Shown: positions 1-13,017 of the stretch, piece by piece
Layout of the letters: each line of letters begins with the position of its first letter
Position numbering within the stretch: position 1 is the first letter of the stretch
Assembly: GCF_032854445.1 (NCBI RefSeq)
Contig: NC_088299.1
Coordinates: 16,115,608 to 16,175,607 of the forward strand
DNA length: 60,000 nt
Reading direction: 5' to 3'
DNA from: Liolophura sinensis
Lineage: Eukaryota > Mollusca > Polyplacophora > Chitonida > Chitonidae
Program-made: the position numbers and the translations under genes
The notes under the pieces: model-generated
What the model saw: the letters and a program-made list of their open reading frames with translations, nothing else
Database searches by the model: none
What the model was told of the DNA's origin: nothing

Positions 1-215
1 ACAGGTCTGCTTGAGAAACCTTCCTACTGTGTGAAACATAAAACACAAGTCTGCTTGAGGAATCATCCTACTGTGTGAAACATAAAACACACGTCTGCTT
101 GAAGAACCTTCCTATTGTGTGAAACATAAAACACACGTCTGCTTGAGAAACTCTCCTACTGTGTGAAACATAAAACACAAGTCTGCTTGAGGAATCCTCC
201 TACTGTGTGAAACAA
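1..215. repeat. 46-bp tandem array, about 4.6 copies
   Basis: Units share GTCTGCTTGAG and CCTACTGTGTGAAACATAAA with few differences. The array is cut by the left edge of the window. Confidence 0.95.
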
Positions 216-589
216 AAGACAAACAGATCTGTTTGTGTGTAATTATATCTCGGCAATGCGAATACAGCTAATCGCCGCTATTTCTGACAGCAAGGTCTTG
301 TATGCCTTACTTTGCAGGAACAAGAATGTCTCTGTTTTTTTTACATATACTTGGGGGATGGGTGTCCATGGCCTAGCCCTTCGCCTTTAGGCGGCCTTGT
401 ATGGCGGAAGGTGTACTGAATGACCAATCCCATATCAGAGCGATAAATCAAGAAGGAGTGAGAATTTAGAATTATCAGCCATGACGCGATTAACAGGGCA
501 ACGCTACAAATATAAAGCCTTGATCATTCATACAATGAAAAAAAAAACCCATAAGTATCAAATCATCTTTCTGAGTATTTAATAATAAA
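216..589. other. No recognisable feature
   Basis: Unique-looking sequence between two arrays, with short homopolymer runs. No coding or SINE signal was seen. Confidence 0.6.
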
Positions 590-1245
590 AATGTTGTCAT
601 GTATGGTAGAGATATACAGTCGTATCTCAGATGTCAGTTATGATAGAGATGCACAGTCGATAGAGATATCTCAGATCTTGTCAACTATGGCAGAGATGTA
701 CTGCCGTTGGATGATGTCAATTAAGGTAGAGGTGTACTGAGGTATCGCAGATGTCAGTTGTGATAGAGACGTACTGCCATATATGCTGTCAGTAATGGTA
801 GAGATATACTGTAATATCTCAGATGTAGTCAGTAATGGTAGAGATATACATCGTATCTCAGATGTTGTCAGTTATGGTAAAGCTGTACAGTCGTATCTCA
901 GAACATGTCAGTCATGGTAAGACAGTCGTATATCAGATGTCAGTTATAGTACAGATTTCAGTCATACTAGAGATGTACAGTCATGTCTGAGATGTTGTCA
1001 GTGATGGTAGAAATACACTGTCGTATCTCAGATGTCAGTTATGGTAGGGCTGTAATGCCGTATGTCAGATGTTGCCAGTTATGGTAAAGATGTACTGCCG
1101 TATCTCACATGTTGTCAGTGATGGTGGAGATGTAGTGTCGTATCTCAGTTATTGTCAGTCATGGTAGAGATGTAGTGTCGTATCTCAGATGTTCTCATAT
1201 ACGGTGGAGATGTACAGCCGTATTTCACATGTTCGTTAAAATTGT
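590..1245. repeat. Degenerate 40-bp tandem array
   Basis: Units are built on TCAGTTATGGTAGAGATGTA and CGTATCTCAGATG with many substitutions and small gaps, so this is an old array. It lies beyond the last exon found. Confidence 0.85.
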
Positions 1246-1546
1246 AGTTTCCATGTTGTCAGATATCGCAGAAAAACAGCCATATATTCAACCATCTTGT
1301 CATTTATGGCATCGTTGAATTTAAAAGGTAAGTGGCATTTCCACTATACCCCATGACATCCACTTGGTCGTGGTACAGCATTCCTGTTAAAATATAGAAA
1401 TTGGATTTGCACTTAAATGTTACTGTGCCTTATTCATTAATTTCTTTGTAAATAAAGGAGAATTATTATACCTCAATCCAACAAAAGTTGGCAATATTCT
1501 ATCCATGCAATCCATTTCACCCATTAAGACATGAACATTTCATACG

Positions 1547-1735
1547 TCACGCACCTGCCATGCACGCGGTGGTGAAGCACGCGAGATTACCCAGAACGAG
1601 GGCGCGCACCATGTGACCGGCTACGTCACTGCGTCGTGAGGGTGCCACGGCGGAATACCCGCCCAGGGCGATGCCCAGACTCTGAATACTGCCAAAACCA
1701 CACAGGATGTACGTGGCGATCACACCGGTACGCTT
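1547..1735 (-). CDS. CNT exon 9: last core helices, possible C-terminus
   Basis: Begins KRTGVIATYILCGFGSIQSL after the acceptor GTTTACCAG, then GGYSAVAPSRRSDVAG, and ends ALVLGNLACFTTACMAGA with TGA. The position expected to hold Asn in the GFANFSS-like motif is Ser here. A stop at this point leaves no extracellular tail. I see no AATAAA on the minus strand in the next 300 bases, which leaves room for splicing at 1555 to exons beyond the window. Confidence 0.88.
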   Translation of the reverse strand, partial: KRTGVIATYILCGFGSIQSLGIALGGYSAVAPSRRSDVAGHMVRALVLGNLACFTTACMAGA

Positions 1736-4700
1736 CTGGTAAACAAAACAGAAAACACCGATAAACTTTTGTAGACAAAATATGTTGTGTGCACTCTGAC
1801 TGTTTTCCATGAACGTGCAACTGAATAACGTCGTTAGGTTGAATTAGAAGGTATAAGTGTCTTGAAACGCTTTCTTTTCCAAATGAACCGGCCCGCATAG
1901 CACAGTTGGTAGAGCGTCCGCTTCGGGATTGGTAGATCCAGGATCAATCCTTGATCGAGTCACACCTAAGACTTTAAAAGAGGAAGTTGTAACTTCCTCG
2001 CTTGGCGTTCAGCATGAAGGGGATAGTGCAACGACTGGTTGACCGTATCAGTATAATGGCTCGGGCGGGGCAGCTTACTTGCCTTCGGTATGTCGTCTCA
2101 GTGAAGCAGCACTAAATAAAAGAGTGGTGGAAATCCGTCCTGCTACAAGGAGGCACGTTACACGTACATGCACCCTAAAGATTCCTTCGTCGTCATATGA
2201 CCGAAAAATTGTTGAGTACGACGTTAAACCCCAAGCACTCACTCACTCTTTTCCAAATGTCGACATGTTACTGTATCATACTAGAAAGTAATTATATGTA
2301 GATATGTTTAGGGTTTCATTTCGCACTTAACAATTTTTCAATTATATGACGACGAGGAGGCGTTAAGTGTGCGCAGATATACTGTGCCGTCTTGCTTCGG
2401 TGCGTTTCCATGCCGCCAAAGTGCCGCCACCGCTGAAGTATTAGTTGTATGCTGAAGACCCCCAACATGGCACCCCATCCAGTCACATGATGCTGAAACC
2501 GGGCCAACCAGTGATGTTTCCTTGTTCTAACCTTTCAGTGCTGAGTGTCAAGCAAGGCAGCAAAAAGTGTCATTATTGAAGTCTCCCGACTTTGGAAGGT
2601 AAATAAATGTAATTATTTGCTTGGATTTTTCTTTGTGGGGGGGGGGGGGGGGGGGAATGTACCTTGGGACCGGTACTCAAGACTACAATAGTGATTAGCT
2701 TTATGAGTCGCATCTCAGGAGTAAACAACCGGCGACCTTGTGCTTTATCACATCATCATTTGACGGACAGATTTTCACCAGCCGCGTGTATGTCCGTGGT
2801 GAATATAGTGAATACTGGAGAACAGTGGAGAACAATGGGTGACAGCGGAGAACAATGGGTGACAGTGGAGAACAGTGGAGAACAGTGGGTGACAGTGGAG
2901 GACAGTGGAGGACAGTGGAGAACAGTGGAGGACAGTGGGTGGCAGTGGAGGACAGTGGAGAACAGTGGGTGACAGTGGGTGACAGTGGAGGACAGTGAGT
3001 GACAGTGGAGGACAGTGGAGAACAGTGGAGGACAGTGAGTGGCAGTGGAGGACAGTGGAGAACAGTGGGTGGCAGTGGAGGACAGGGGAGAACAGTGGGT
3101 GACAGTGGAGGACAGTAGAGGACAGTGGGTGACAGTGGGTGACGGTGGAGAACAGTGGAGAACAGTGGGTGACAGTAGAGGACAGTGGGTGACAGTGGAG
3201 AACAGTGGAGAAAATGAAGGACAGTGGAGACACGAGACTGGTAGTCAATTGCTATCTTATATGTTTTATGTTTTACCTAACTCAATAAGTTAATCTTTTA
3301 TTTTCTCTCCATATGATTATTAGGGGTTCAATTAAACTTCCAGTTTGTCTGTAATGATCATATTATAGATGCCCCACCTGTATTTCTCCACTTCTGATCA
3401 TGGGGCCTAGCTGTGCGTACCCCACGAACTCATTGATGAAAACCTTTGTTCCTATGAGAGCTCCCACTTTGCTGGTGTCTTCCCACGGTACCCCCATCAC
3501 GGCTGCTACCGGCATGAACACGTATGAACAAATCATCTGTACAGTACAGAAATGTCTGTTTTACTCTCTATTCTATAGTCTTTTATATAATATGTTGGTT
3601 GATTCTGCTGGTGGACTAAGCATCATCGAGGAGTGGTCCCTTTGCATTGTTTTGATTTTATTGTTCTCAGTTCGGTTTTCAACCAGTTACGTGTGACCAT
3701 TTGCTGTATTCTTTCATATTTGGAAAAGTCTAGCTTTTACTTATTTATTTTTCATGGGTATTTTACTCTGCTGTCAAATGAATTCCATTTAAAAAGACAA
3801 GGGGATCTTCCTGTGAAAAGATTGTACACACCAGACCGTACATACCAGACCGTACATACTAGAATGTACATGCCAGACTGTACATACCAGACTGTACACA
3901 CCAGACTGTACGCACCAGACTGTACATACCAGACTGTACATGCCAGACTGTACATACCAGACTGTACATACCAGACCGTACACACCAGACTGTACACACC
4001 AGATTGTACATACCAGACTGTACATATCAGACTGTACATACCAGACTGTACACACCAGACTGTACATACAGACTGTAGATACCAGATTGTACATACCAAA
4101 CTGTACATACAGACCGTACACACCAGACTGTACACACCAGATTGTACATACCAGACTGTACATATCAGACTGTACATACCAGACTGTACATACCAGACCG
4201 TACACACCAGACTGTACACACCAGACTGTACATACCAGACTGTACATACCAGACCGTACACACCAGACTGTACATAACAGACTGTACATACAGACTGTAG
4301 ATACCAGATTGTACATACCAAACTGTACATACAGACTGTACATACCAGATTGTACATACCAAACTGTACATACAGACTGTACATACCAGATTGTACATAC
4401 CAAAGTGTACATGCAGACTGTACACAACAGACTTTTTGATCTTTCCACATCTTTCTGTGAATAGACACCAATCAGAGCCTAAGTAAAACCACCGCACCAC
4501 GACAAGTAAAGAATCAGGCCAACAAGCAGAACCTGGATTCGAACTCTTGATCTCATTGATCAGGCTGGCTGTTTGTAGAAGCATTTGGAAGTCACCGTGG
4601 GACTTTAGCTCCAGAATTTTTCTCCTTTTGGATCGAGAACATCTCTGTACTATAAAACCATGACGGGAGGCATGGGGATGTACTTGGATATTTCCAAACT

Positions 4701-7700
4701 CCGGGTGTGGGATTCCTATGAAGTAAGTGTGGAAGGAGGGGCGTTTTGCGTTAAAACGAACGTATCGGACACATGGGTGTGTGGTGACTTTGTCATACTC
4801 AACGAGACTGTACATAACAGACTGTACATACCAGACCGTACATACCAGATTGTACATAACAGACCGTACATGCAGACTGTACATACCAGACTGTACATAC
4901 CAGACCGTACATACCAGACCGTACATACCAGACCGTACATATATACCAGACCGTACATACCAGACTGTATATACCAGACTGTACATACCATACCGTACAT
5001 ACCAGACTTTACATACCAGACTGTACATACCAGACTGTACATAGGGGATCTCCGTGGCTCAGTTGGTTAGCGCGCTAGCGCAGCGTAATGACCCAGGAGT
5101 CTCTCACAAATGCGGTCGCTGTGAGTTCAAGTCCAGCTCATGCTGGCTTCATCTCCGGCCATATGTGGGAAGGTGTGCCAGCAACCTGCGGATGGTCGTG
5201 GGTTTCCCCCGGGCTGTGCCCGGTTTCCACCCACTGTAATGCTGGCCGCCGTCGTATAAGTGAAATATTCTTGAGTACGGCGTAAAACACCAATCAAATA
5301 AATCAAATAAATAAATAACCAGACTGAACATACCAGACTGCACAAGCCAAACTGTACATACCAGATTGTACAGTCCACACATGCAAGACGTAAGGTGTAA
5401 AACTTACTTTCTTTGCGGAGGGATTTTATGTTTGAACGTGAAAGCCACTTAACCAAAGACGCTCTCTTTGTAAATGACGTCACGTTAACAAGCTTGCGTA
5501 GAGTCTGCGTTGAAATTGATAAACAAAATATCAGCCAAAACTTGAATGTTTGCACATGAACAAAAGTTGTCAGTCGTCTAAAGAGACGACATTTTTGAAT
5601 GATCTTAACTAATGTCTGTGTATGTTTCACAAAGGAAACCTAGAGTAAAATCACGTAAATACCAAGTATATTATTGCCTTAATCGGTAGCTACGATAATC
5701 GGTAATTACGTTCATTACGTGTGGCTCGAGAAGCATTACCTGAAAACTGAGGTTGTGGATACCAACATTGTTCCCCAGGTAGGTGAGAATGGCGTTGATA
5801 AACTCCAAAATGGACAAAAAGGCAATGATATTGACCACAATGTACGCTATCAGCTTCACAGCATTGGCGGCTCCCTCCGAGGCGGCCTCTACCACGTTTC
5901 TCTGCTGCCTGAAATTAATTAATATTACAGGTAATGTAAAGTGTAAGGAAGAGGTTATCTTTTCTGGCTGTAAAGAATGTAGATATGTAAAGGGATTTGG
6001 TTGTTTTCTGTCAAGCTTGGATTTCGCGACACAGACTGACGTACATGTGGAGCTCAGAAGAAAACTCTGGGATGGCATCGGCCTACACCCTCTGTGTTGT
6101 TTGGTAGCTATACTCACTTGTTTTACTCTGCCACTGAGATTGCTTCAAAGATAAGTGTATATAATATACTGTTTGTGTATACCTCTATGACTGTAATATA
6201 TATTTGTACATTTGCGCACGCCCAATTTTTTTGTTTGTTTGTATTGTATATATACTTTCCGTGTGTGGACACTGTTGGTGACTAAGTTGTAAATATAGTG
6301 TAGTGTGGAGAATAATCCGCAGCTGTAAATATTGCTGTGATTTAAATAGTGTTATATATTGCTTAGTGTAGGTCTATAGTTCCTATACTTTTGGTATAGT
6401 GGTAGGATTGTATGCAGTACAAATCCTGTACGTGCACTGTCTACTCTGCATTACTAACCCGGGCGCCTTTTGTCTTGTCCCGGCCCGGAGCAGCTCCCGA
6501 GCAACACCCACTTGTGCTTTAACAGTCTTACGTAATAACACACCTGTCCTATACACCTTAGATATTATATTTAGATTAACTGACCATGGACTACGCCGAA
6601 GGGGGTGAGGATTATATGGAATTCTTGGAGGTCCGTTCCAGTAATAAACGCGTGCGCGATTTATCCTTGGATCGGGCGTCCTCTGAGGGGAAGAAACCTA
6701 GACAAGTAAACACCAGGTCAAATTCAGGCAATAACAGTGTGGTTATATGCTCTATGGGTGGCCTGCCCATTACAGTGTGGAACAACATAAAATTTGGATA
6801 AGCGATACAGCAAGCTATCGGTAACATCAAACAAGTGAAAAAGCAGGGTTCTAAAGAGCTAGTAATTATATGTACGGGACCAGCCCAAGTTAAAAAGGTT
6901 TTGGCATTAACCTATATTACGGGACGTGATGTGCAATGTAGATAACAGTTATCTGCTAACCAAGCACGGGGTGTTATTTATGGGGTAGGAGATGAGCTAA
7001 CTGAAGAAGATGTATTGGCTGCTTTGAAGAAAAACAAATGTTATAAAGTGGAAAGGCTATATAAGGGGAGGGAGAAAATGAAAACAAAATGCATGCTGTT
7101 GCATTTCGATCTCGAGGACAATCCTACTGAAATTTTTTTAGGTTATGAAATGTTTGAAGTCAAAGGGTACGTTCCTCCGGTATTACGCTGCTACAAGTGC
7201 CAGGGCTACGGCCATATATCGTCTTCATGCAGGGGAAAGCAGCGTTGTCCTCGTTGTGCAGGAGAACATAAGTTTGAGCAGTGTAAAAATCTGGATAGAC
7301 CTAAGTGCGTTAATTGCGGCTCCCTCGGCCATTCATCTGCCTACCTGGGCTGTCCATATCGTAAGCAGGTTAATAAATCCCAGTATATTAAGGTAACGCA
7401 GAAAGTTTCGTTTGCCGAAGCTCTTAAGAATGTTCGTGAAGAGAACAGTTGACCTTATTCTGAAAGCCCTGCAGAGAGGGCTTTACTTGAAGGCTCTGAA
7501 TATTCACCATCTATGTCTAATGGTACACCACCTACGGATAATAGTACACAACCTACGTATAACTGTACACAACCTCGACCAGACGTTCATCCTGTGAAAC
7601 CCACCTCACAATTTAAGCGAGTTAAGCCCGTAAGGAAATCTGCATTTACCCAAACCATGTCGGATTCATGTAATCAAACCGAAGATTTGTCTTTGTCTAC

Positions 7701-10700
7701 GGCAACTAAAATCATAGCCGTGTTCACTGAAGTAATGTTCAAAGCTTTTGAGCTTAGAGAGGCTGACAAGTTTATAGCTGAAGTCTTCCATATCGCCCAG
7801 TCACGGCTCGGAACATGTCAACTTTACACGTCTCAAGTCCGTACTCTCTAGTCTGGTTTCTGCTGAGGTTTCGTAATGTTTATGTTTTTTAACCTTTATT
7901 GCTTCACTGCTTCGCTTTTTTCGGCAATAATGGCGTTTAATTTGCTTCATCAGAATATTCGGGGTATCGGTACCCACGGCCAGGAGTTTAATATCTATCT
8001 CTCTAATGTAAATCCTGAACCGCATGTTGTCTGCTTACAAGAAACCTTTTTAAAGCAGCATCTTGATTATACATATCCTGGATATTTTATTAACAGGTTA
8101 GATAGGGAGACGAGAGGTGGCGGCGGCTTGGCTATGTTCTTAAAATATGGACTTTCCTTTTCCGAGGTTAGATTACCTTCGTTTACCAGCATAGAAGCCC
8201 AGTGTTTCAATATAGCTAAAACTAACTGTCCATCCGTTAGTGTTGTAAACGTTTACAACCCGTCGAACCGTCTGGATTGTTCCGACTTTAACTCCCTTAT
8301 GTCATCTCTGAATAACTCCTACATTTTATGCGGGGATTTCAATGCGTACAGTCCGTTGTGGGGTAGTGAAACTGTTAACCAAAATGGGCGGGTACTTGAA
8401 GAATTTATTGATCAATATTGTGTATGTATTCTTAATGATGGTTCAGGCACTCGAGTTCATCCCCACTCCGGTAATTTCTCACATCTTGATCTTACTTTGT
8501 GTTCCCCTGACCTAAGCCTGTCTTTTGATTGGTCCGTGGATAATATCTCACCGTGTGTGAATGATCACCTACCCGTCCATGTATCCAGGGATTTCAATCC
8601 TTATGTAAGCTCAGTGGGTCACCCTCCCAGATGGAGCATTAAATGAGCAAACTGGGGGCTTTACCAAAAGGAATGTAGGAAAACCTTTAATTGTGAGATT
8701 TTCGATGACAATGTGGATGTATTTTCTGACAACATTGTGGACGCCATTAACGCTGCAGCCACCAAGACGATACCTAAATCTTCTGGTGATATGAAATATA
8801 AAATGCCAGTTCCGTGGTGGAATACCGAATGCTCTGCTGCCGTTAGGGAACGTAAACGTCTCAAGAATCGAACACGTCGTACACGACATTACGATGATAT
8901 TATATTGTACAAGAGGTCGAAGGCTGTAGCTCAACTAACAATCAAACGAGCTCAGAAAGATCACTGGCGGCAATTTTGTAGTAATTTATCCGAGAATACG
9001 CCAATCAAAAACGTTTGGGCTCAAATTAAGTCCATTGATGGCAAGGGGAAATCTAAAGCTATTCCCACCATTGTTCATTACGATTCTGAATATGTCACCA
9101 ATTCAGATAAATGTAACATTTTAGCTGACAGCTTTTCCTATGTCTCCAGCTCGAGGAATTATTGCCCTGAATTTATCTCTCATAAGGAAGACATGGAGAA
9201 AGCTCATTCTTTTGAAAATATTGCATTTGATGAAATGCCCATCAATGACGATTTTTCTCTAACAGAGTTAAAGCAAGCTCTTTCAGTATCCACTGACTCG
9301 TCACCTGGAGAGGATTTGGTTACTTACTCTGTGTTGTGTAACTTGCCTGAACAGTGCCTTACGGTGTTATTAATGTTATACAATACGGTATGGACTCAAA
9401 TGAAACTCCCCTTTATGTGGCAAAGTGCTATTGTCATACTGGTGCCTAAACCAAGCAAGGACCTAACTGCCCCTTCATCGTACAGGCCCATCGCGCTTAC
9501 TGCCACTTTGTGTAAAGTCATGGAAAGGATGATTAATGCTCGTTTGGTGTGGTCACAATACTTTCAGTCCAGTTCAAAGCGGTTTTAGAAACAAACGTTC
9601 TACAACCGACCATATCATCACTTTAGAATCTTCTATTAGAAACGCCTTGTGTAATAAGGAATATTTGTTTGCTGTGTTTCTAGACATAGAAAAAGCTTAT
9701 GACATGGTGTGGCAAACTGGTGTCCTTATGAAAATGAGAAGCAAGGGAATTGGCGGAAAATGCTGGGGTGGGTGAAAAACTTCCTTTCGGACCGTTTTAT
9801 TAAAGTAAGAGTCGGTCGAGACTACTCTCGACCAGTACCTGTCGAGAGTGGGGTGCCCCAGGGTAGTGTTTTATCTCCTACTCTTTTTAATATTGCAATA
9901 AATGACCTACAGGACGCACTGTCACCAAAACTGACATGCACATTATTTGCGGACGACAAAGCTGTATGGTATGGTTCCAGGAGTCTTAAACTCTACACCA
10001 AGTACATTCAACAGGGCTTGGATGACATCATGAAATGGAGTTTAACATGGGGCTTTAAGTTTTCATCAGTTAAAACCGAGGCTGTCATCTTTACACGAAA
10101 AGCTATCAAGCAAGTATCTGTTTCTCTTAATAATTCTCCCGTGAAAATATCCTCGTCTTTCCGGTATCTTGGCGTGATATTTGATAGGCGCCTTACCTGG
10201 TCTAATCACATAGATTATAAGATTACTAGATGCAAGAAAGTTCTTAACTTGAAGAGATGTGTTTCCGGGCGAACCTGGGGAGCCGACAGGCAATGTCTTT
10301 TGCTACTCTACCGGTCCTTAATTAGGTCAAGGCTTGACTACGGCTGCGAAGCCTATGATTCAGCGTGTGCCAGCCTCAAAGCTAAACTTGACTCTATCCA
10401 GTGCGCCGCACTACGTTTTTGTACTGGAGGCTTACGCTCCACTCCTCTCAGCGTATTGCAAGTCTTCTGTAATGAGTGGCCGTTACACTTGCGTCGTCGG
10501 TTGCGTGTCCTAAAGTTTGCTTTCAGGCTAAAGTCTGCCATTAATAATTCTGTAACGTCTGTACTTAAACCCTCATATTATAATCAGTTATATAGTAAAG
10601 ACAGTAAGAAAGCCTTGCCATTTAATTTACCGTCGAACGAAATTTCTGACTTCTTTCAGGCCAGGGATATTTGTACTCAGCCTGGTTCTGTTCCTCATTT

Positions 10701-12923
10701 TCCTCCCTGGAAGTTATCGAACCCATTTGGAAGTACATTCTAAAGTAAAAAAGACGGATAACAGTAATGTATCGTTGTTATGTGTCAAGGACCATATTAA
10801 ATCAAACTGGAACGCGTACTTACAAGTATTTACCGACGCTTCCAAATGCCCCGACACTAACAAAGTGGGCGCATCAGTGTGTATTCCAGAAATGAGGTAT
10901 GAAAAATCTTTCCGCTTGTCAGGTTATGTTTCCGTGTTCACGGCAGAGCTTACCGCAATCTTGAGTGCCTTAACTATCTACTCGAGTTAAGACCGATTAG
11001 GGCTGTTCTTAAGTTCTTTACAGGCACTTGGTAACTTTATTTGGAATAAGTCGGCCGCGCTTGTGTATGAAATACTGTATATCTGTACTATATTGGGCTA
11101 TCAAGGTGTATCTGTGGCGTTTGAATGGGTGCCGGCCCACATTGGTGTTGACGGAAATGAGTTGGCGACAAACTAGCCAAAAAGGCCATTGATCTACCCA
11201 ATATATCCCACACCATCCCGTTGTCTGTATAAGAAGCTATTGATTATGTCAAACCGAAATTTATACCTGTATGGCAAAATGAATGGGATAACTCTGTTAC
11301 AGGAAGATTCTTTTATTCTCACAACCCTCAAATCTCTGTAAGCTACAATCTCTCTCTCAACTGTCGCTGTGACGAAATACTCGTATTTAGACACTTGTCT
11401 GGTCACATTAATACAAACAGCTATTTGCATAAATTCAATCTCCATGACACGGGTCATTGTGAGGAATGTTTTGTAGAAGATACTGTCGCGCATGTTCTTT
11501 TTCGTTGTAGACTTCATATTGATGCCAGGCGCGTATTTTACGCAGAATTAACTCGTGTGGGTGTTAGGAACCCGTCAGAAGACACGGTTTTAAAACCGGT
11601 GAGAAATCACAACAAAGTTTTTCAGGCTGTTGCCAATTTTCTCACTCGTTGTTACAGATCCTAACACTTAAAATGTGTACTTAACGGTGTACCCAAGCAT
11701 GTCTTGACATGTTATCTATCGTTGTTTGGACATGCGTAATTTGTCAAGGGTCAAAGCCTAGCATTTTCTATGGACTCAATGTGTTAACATTCCCCCTCTT
11801 CACCGTCCACTCGTGTATCCTTATACCATCGGTGTTCTTTACGACAGCTGTGTAAAGGCTTAGTTCTCGTGGGTACTGGACATTTATGTAAAGCAGCCAC
11901 AATTGGCCGTTTACTTGGGAAAACAATTTATTCAACGTTCCGTTATTGGCGGGCATCATTCAACTTGGATGGGGAAACGTCATTACAAATTAATCTCTCT
12001 CTCCCCCCCCCCCCCCACCAGGTGTAAGGAAGATCCGTGTACACAGAAAACTGAGAGAAAGACCACTGCAGAAAACTGCAAGGAAGACACTACAGAAAAC
12101 TGCAAGGAAGTCCACTACAGAATGCTGCAAGGAAGCCCACCGCACAAAATTGCAAGAATGAGAAGAACGGAAAACTGCAATGTAGGCTACTTTAGAAAAC
12201 TGCAAGGCAGTCCACTAGAGAAAACTGCAAGAGAGAGAAGTACAGAAAACTACAAGGAAGTCCACTACAGAAAACTACAAGGAAGTCCACCGCAGAAAAT
12301 TGCAAGAAAGACAACTACAGAAAACTGCAAGGAATACTACTTCAGAAAACTTCAAGGAAGAGCACCACCGAAAACTACAAGGAAGCCCACCGCAAAATTA
12401 CAAAAATTGTAAGGAATACTACTTCTACAGAAAACCGTCAGGGAGACCAGTGCAGCAAACTGTAAGGAGGATCACTACAAAAAACCTATAAAAAAGCACT
12501 ACAGAGAAGTGTCATGAAAAGACAACTACCGAACACTGTAAGGGAGACCGATGAAGAAAATTTTAAGGAAGACAGCTACAGAAAATCGTAAAGAAAAGCA
12601 CAACGGAAAACTGAAAGAAAGACATTCTAATGGGAGGAAACCGGGCATAGGCTGGGGGAACCAACGACCACCCGCAGATCGCTGGACGACATTCTCACGT
12701 GCGAGCGAAAAGGAAGCCAGCATAGGGTGGACTCACAAAGACCTCTTGGTGAGAGAGCCTTACACTGTATGAGCACACTAACCACTAGGCCACGGAGTAC
12801 CCCAATAACCGTAAGGAAGAGCACTAAAGAAAATGATCAGGAAAATCAATAAAGAAAACTTCTAGCAAGACCACTACAGAAAACTTTAAGGGAGGCCAGT
12901 GTATTGGAAATGAACTGCATATC

Positions 12924-13017
<94 letters not shown>

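Larger units (their letters stand above)
6390..11700 (+). mobile_element. Non-LTR retrotransposon (LINE), I/Nimb-like, inside CNT intron 6
   Basis: Two ORFs in the order expected of I-superclade LINEs: an ORF1 with CCHC knuckles, then endonuclease, reverse transcriptase, RNase H and a Cys/His C-terminus. It lies on the strand opposite to the host gene. The RNase H and ORF1 knuckles fit the I/Nimb type known from snails better than Jockey or CR1, but this is by memory of families. Ends are approximate: no poly-A tail or TSD was recognised. It carries four in-frame stops and about three frameshifts, so this copy is dead yet fairly young. Confidence 0.85.

Noticed and set aside
2664-3293. ORFs in the 10-bp array
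   Set aside because: Periodicity artefacts on both strands.
4490-4620. tRNA gene on the minus strand
   Set aside because: Only a box B-like GTTCGAATCC is visible; no box A at the right distance and no cloverleaf could be drawn.
4660-4812. Extra transporter exon between exons 7 and 8
   Set aside because: Exons 7 and 8 already join in phase 0 with continuous family similarity (LSFQ to MICSYVF).
3752-5028. Overlapping ORFs of 174-287 codons (YVQSGMYSLVCTV-type)
   Set aside because: Products of the 14-bp array.
7930-11664. Reverse transcriptase ORFs as host genes
   Set aside because: They form one LINE with ORF1, endonuclease, RT and RNase H in order, and carry stops and frameshifts.
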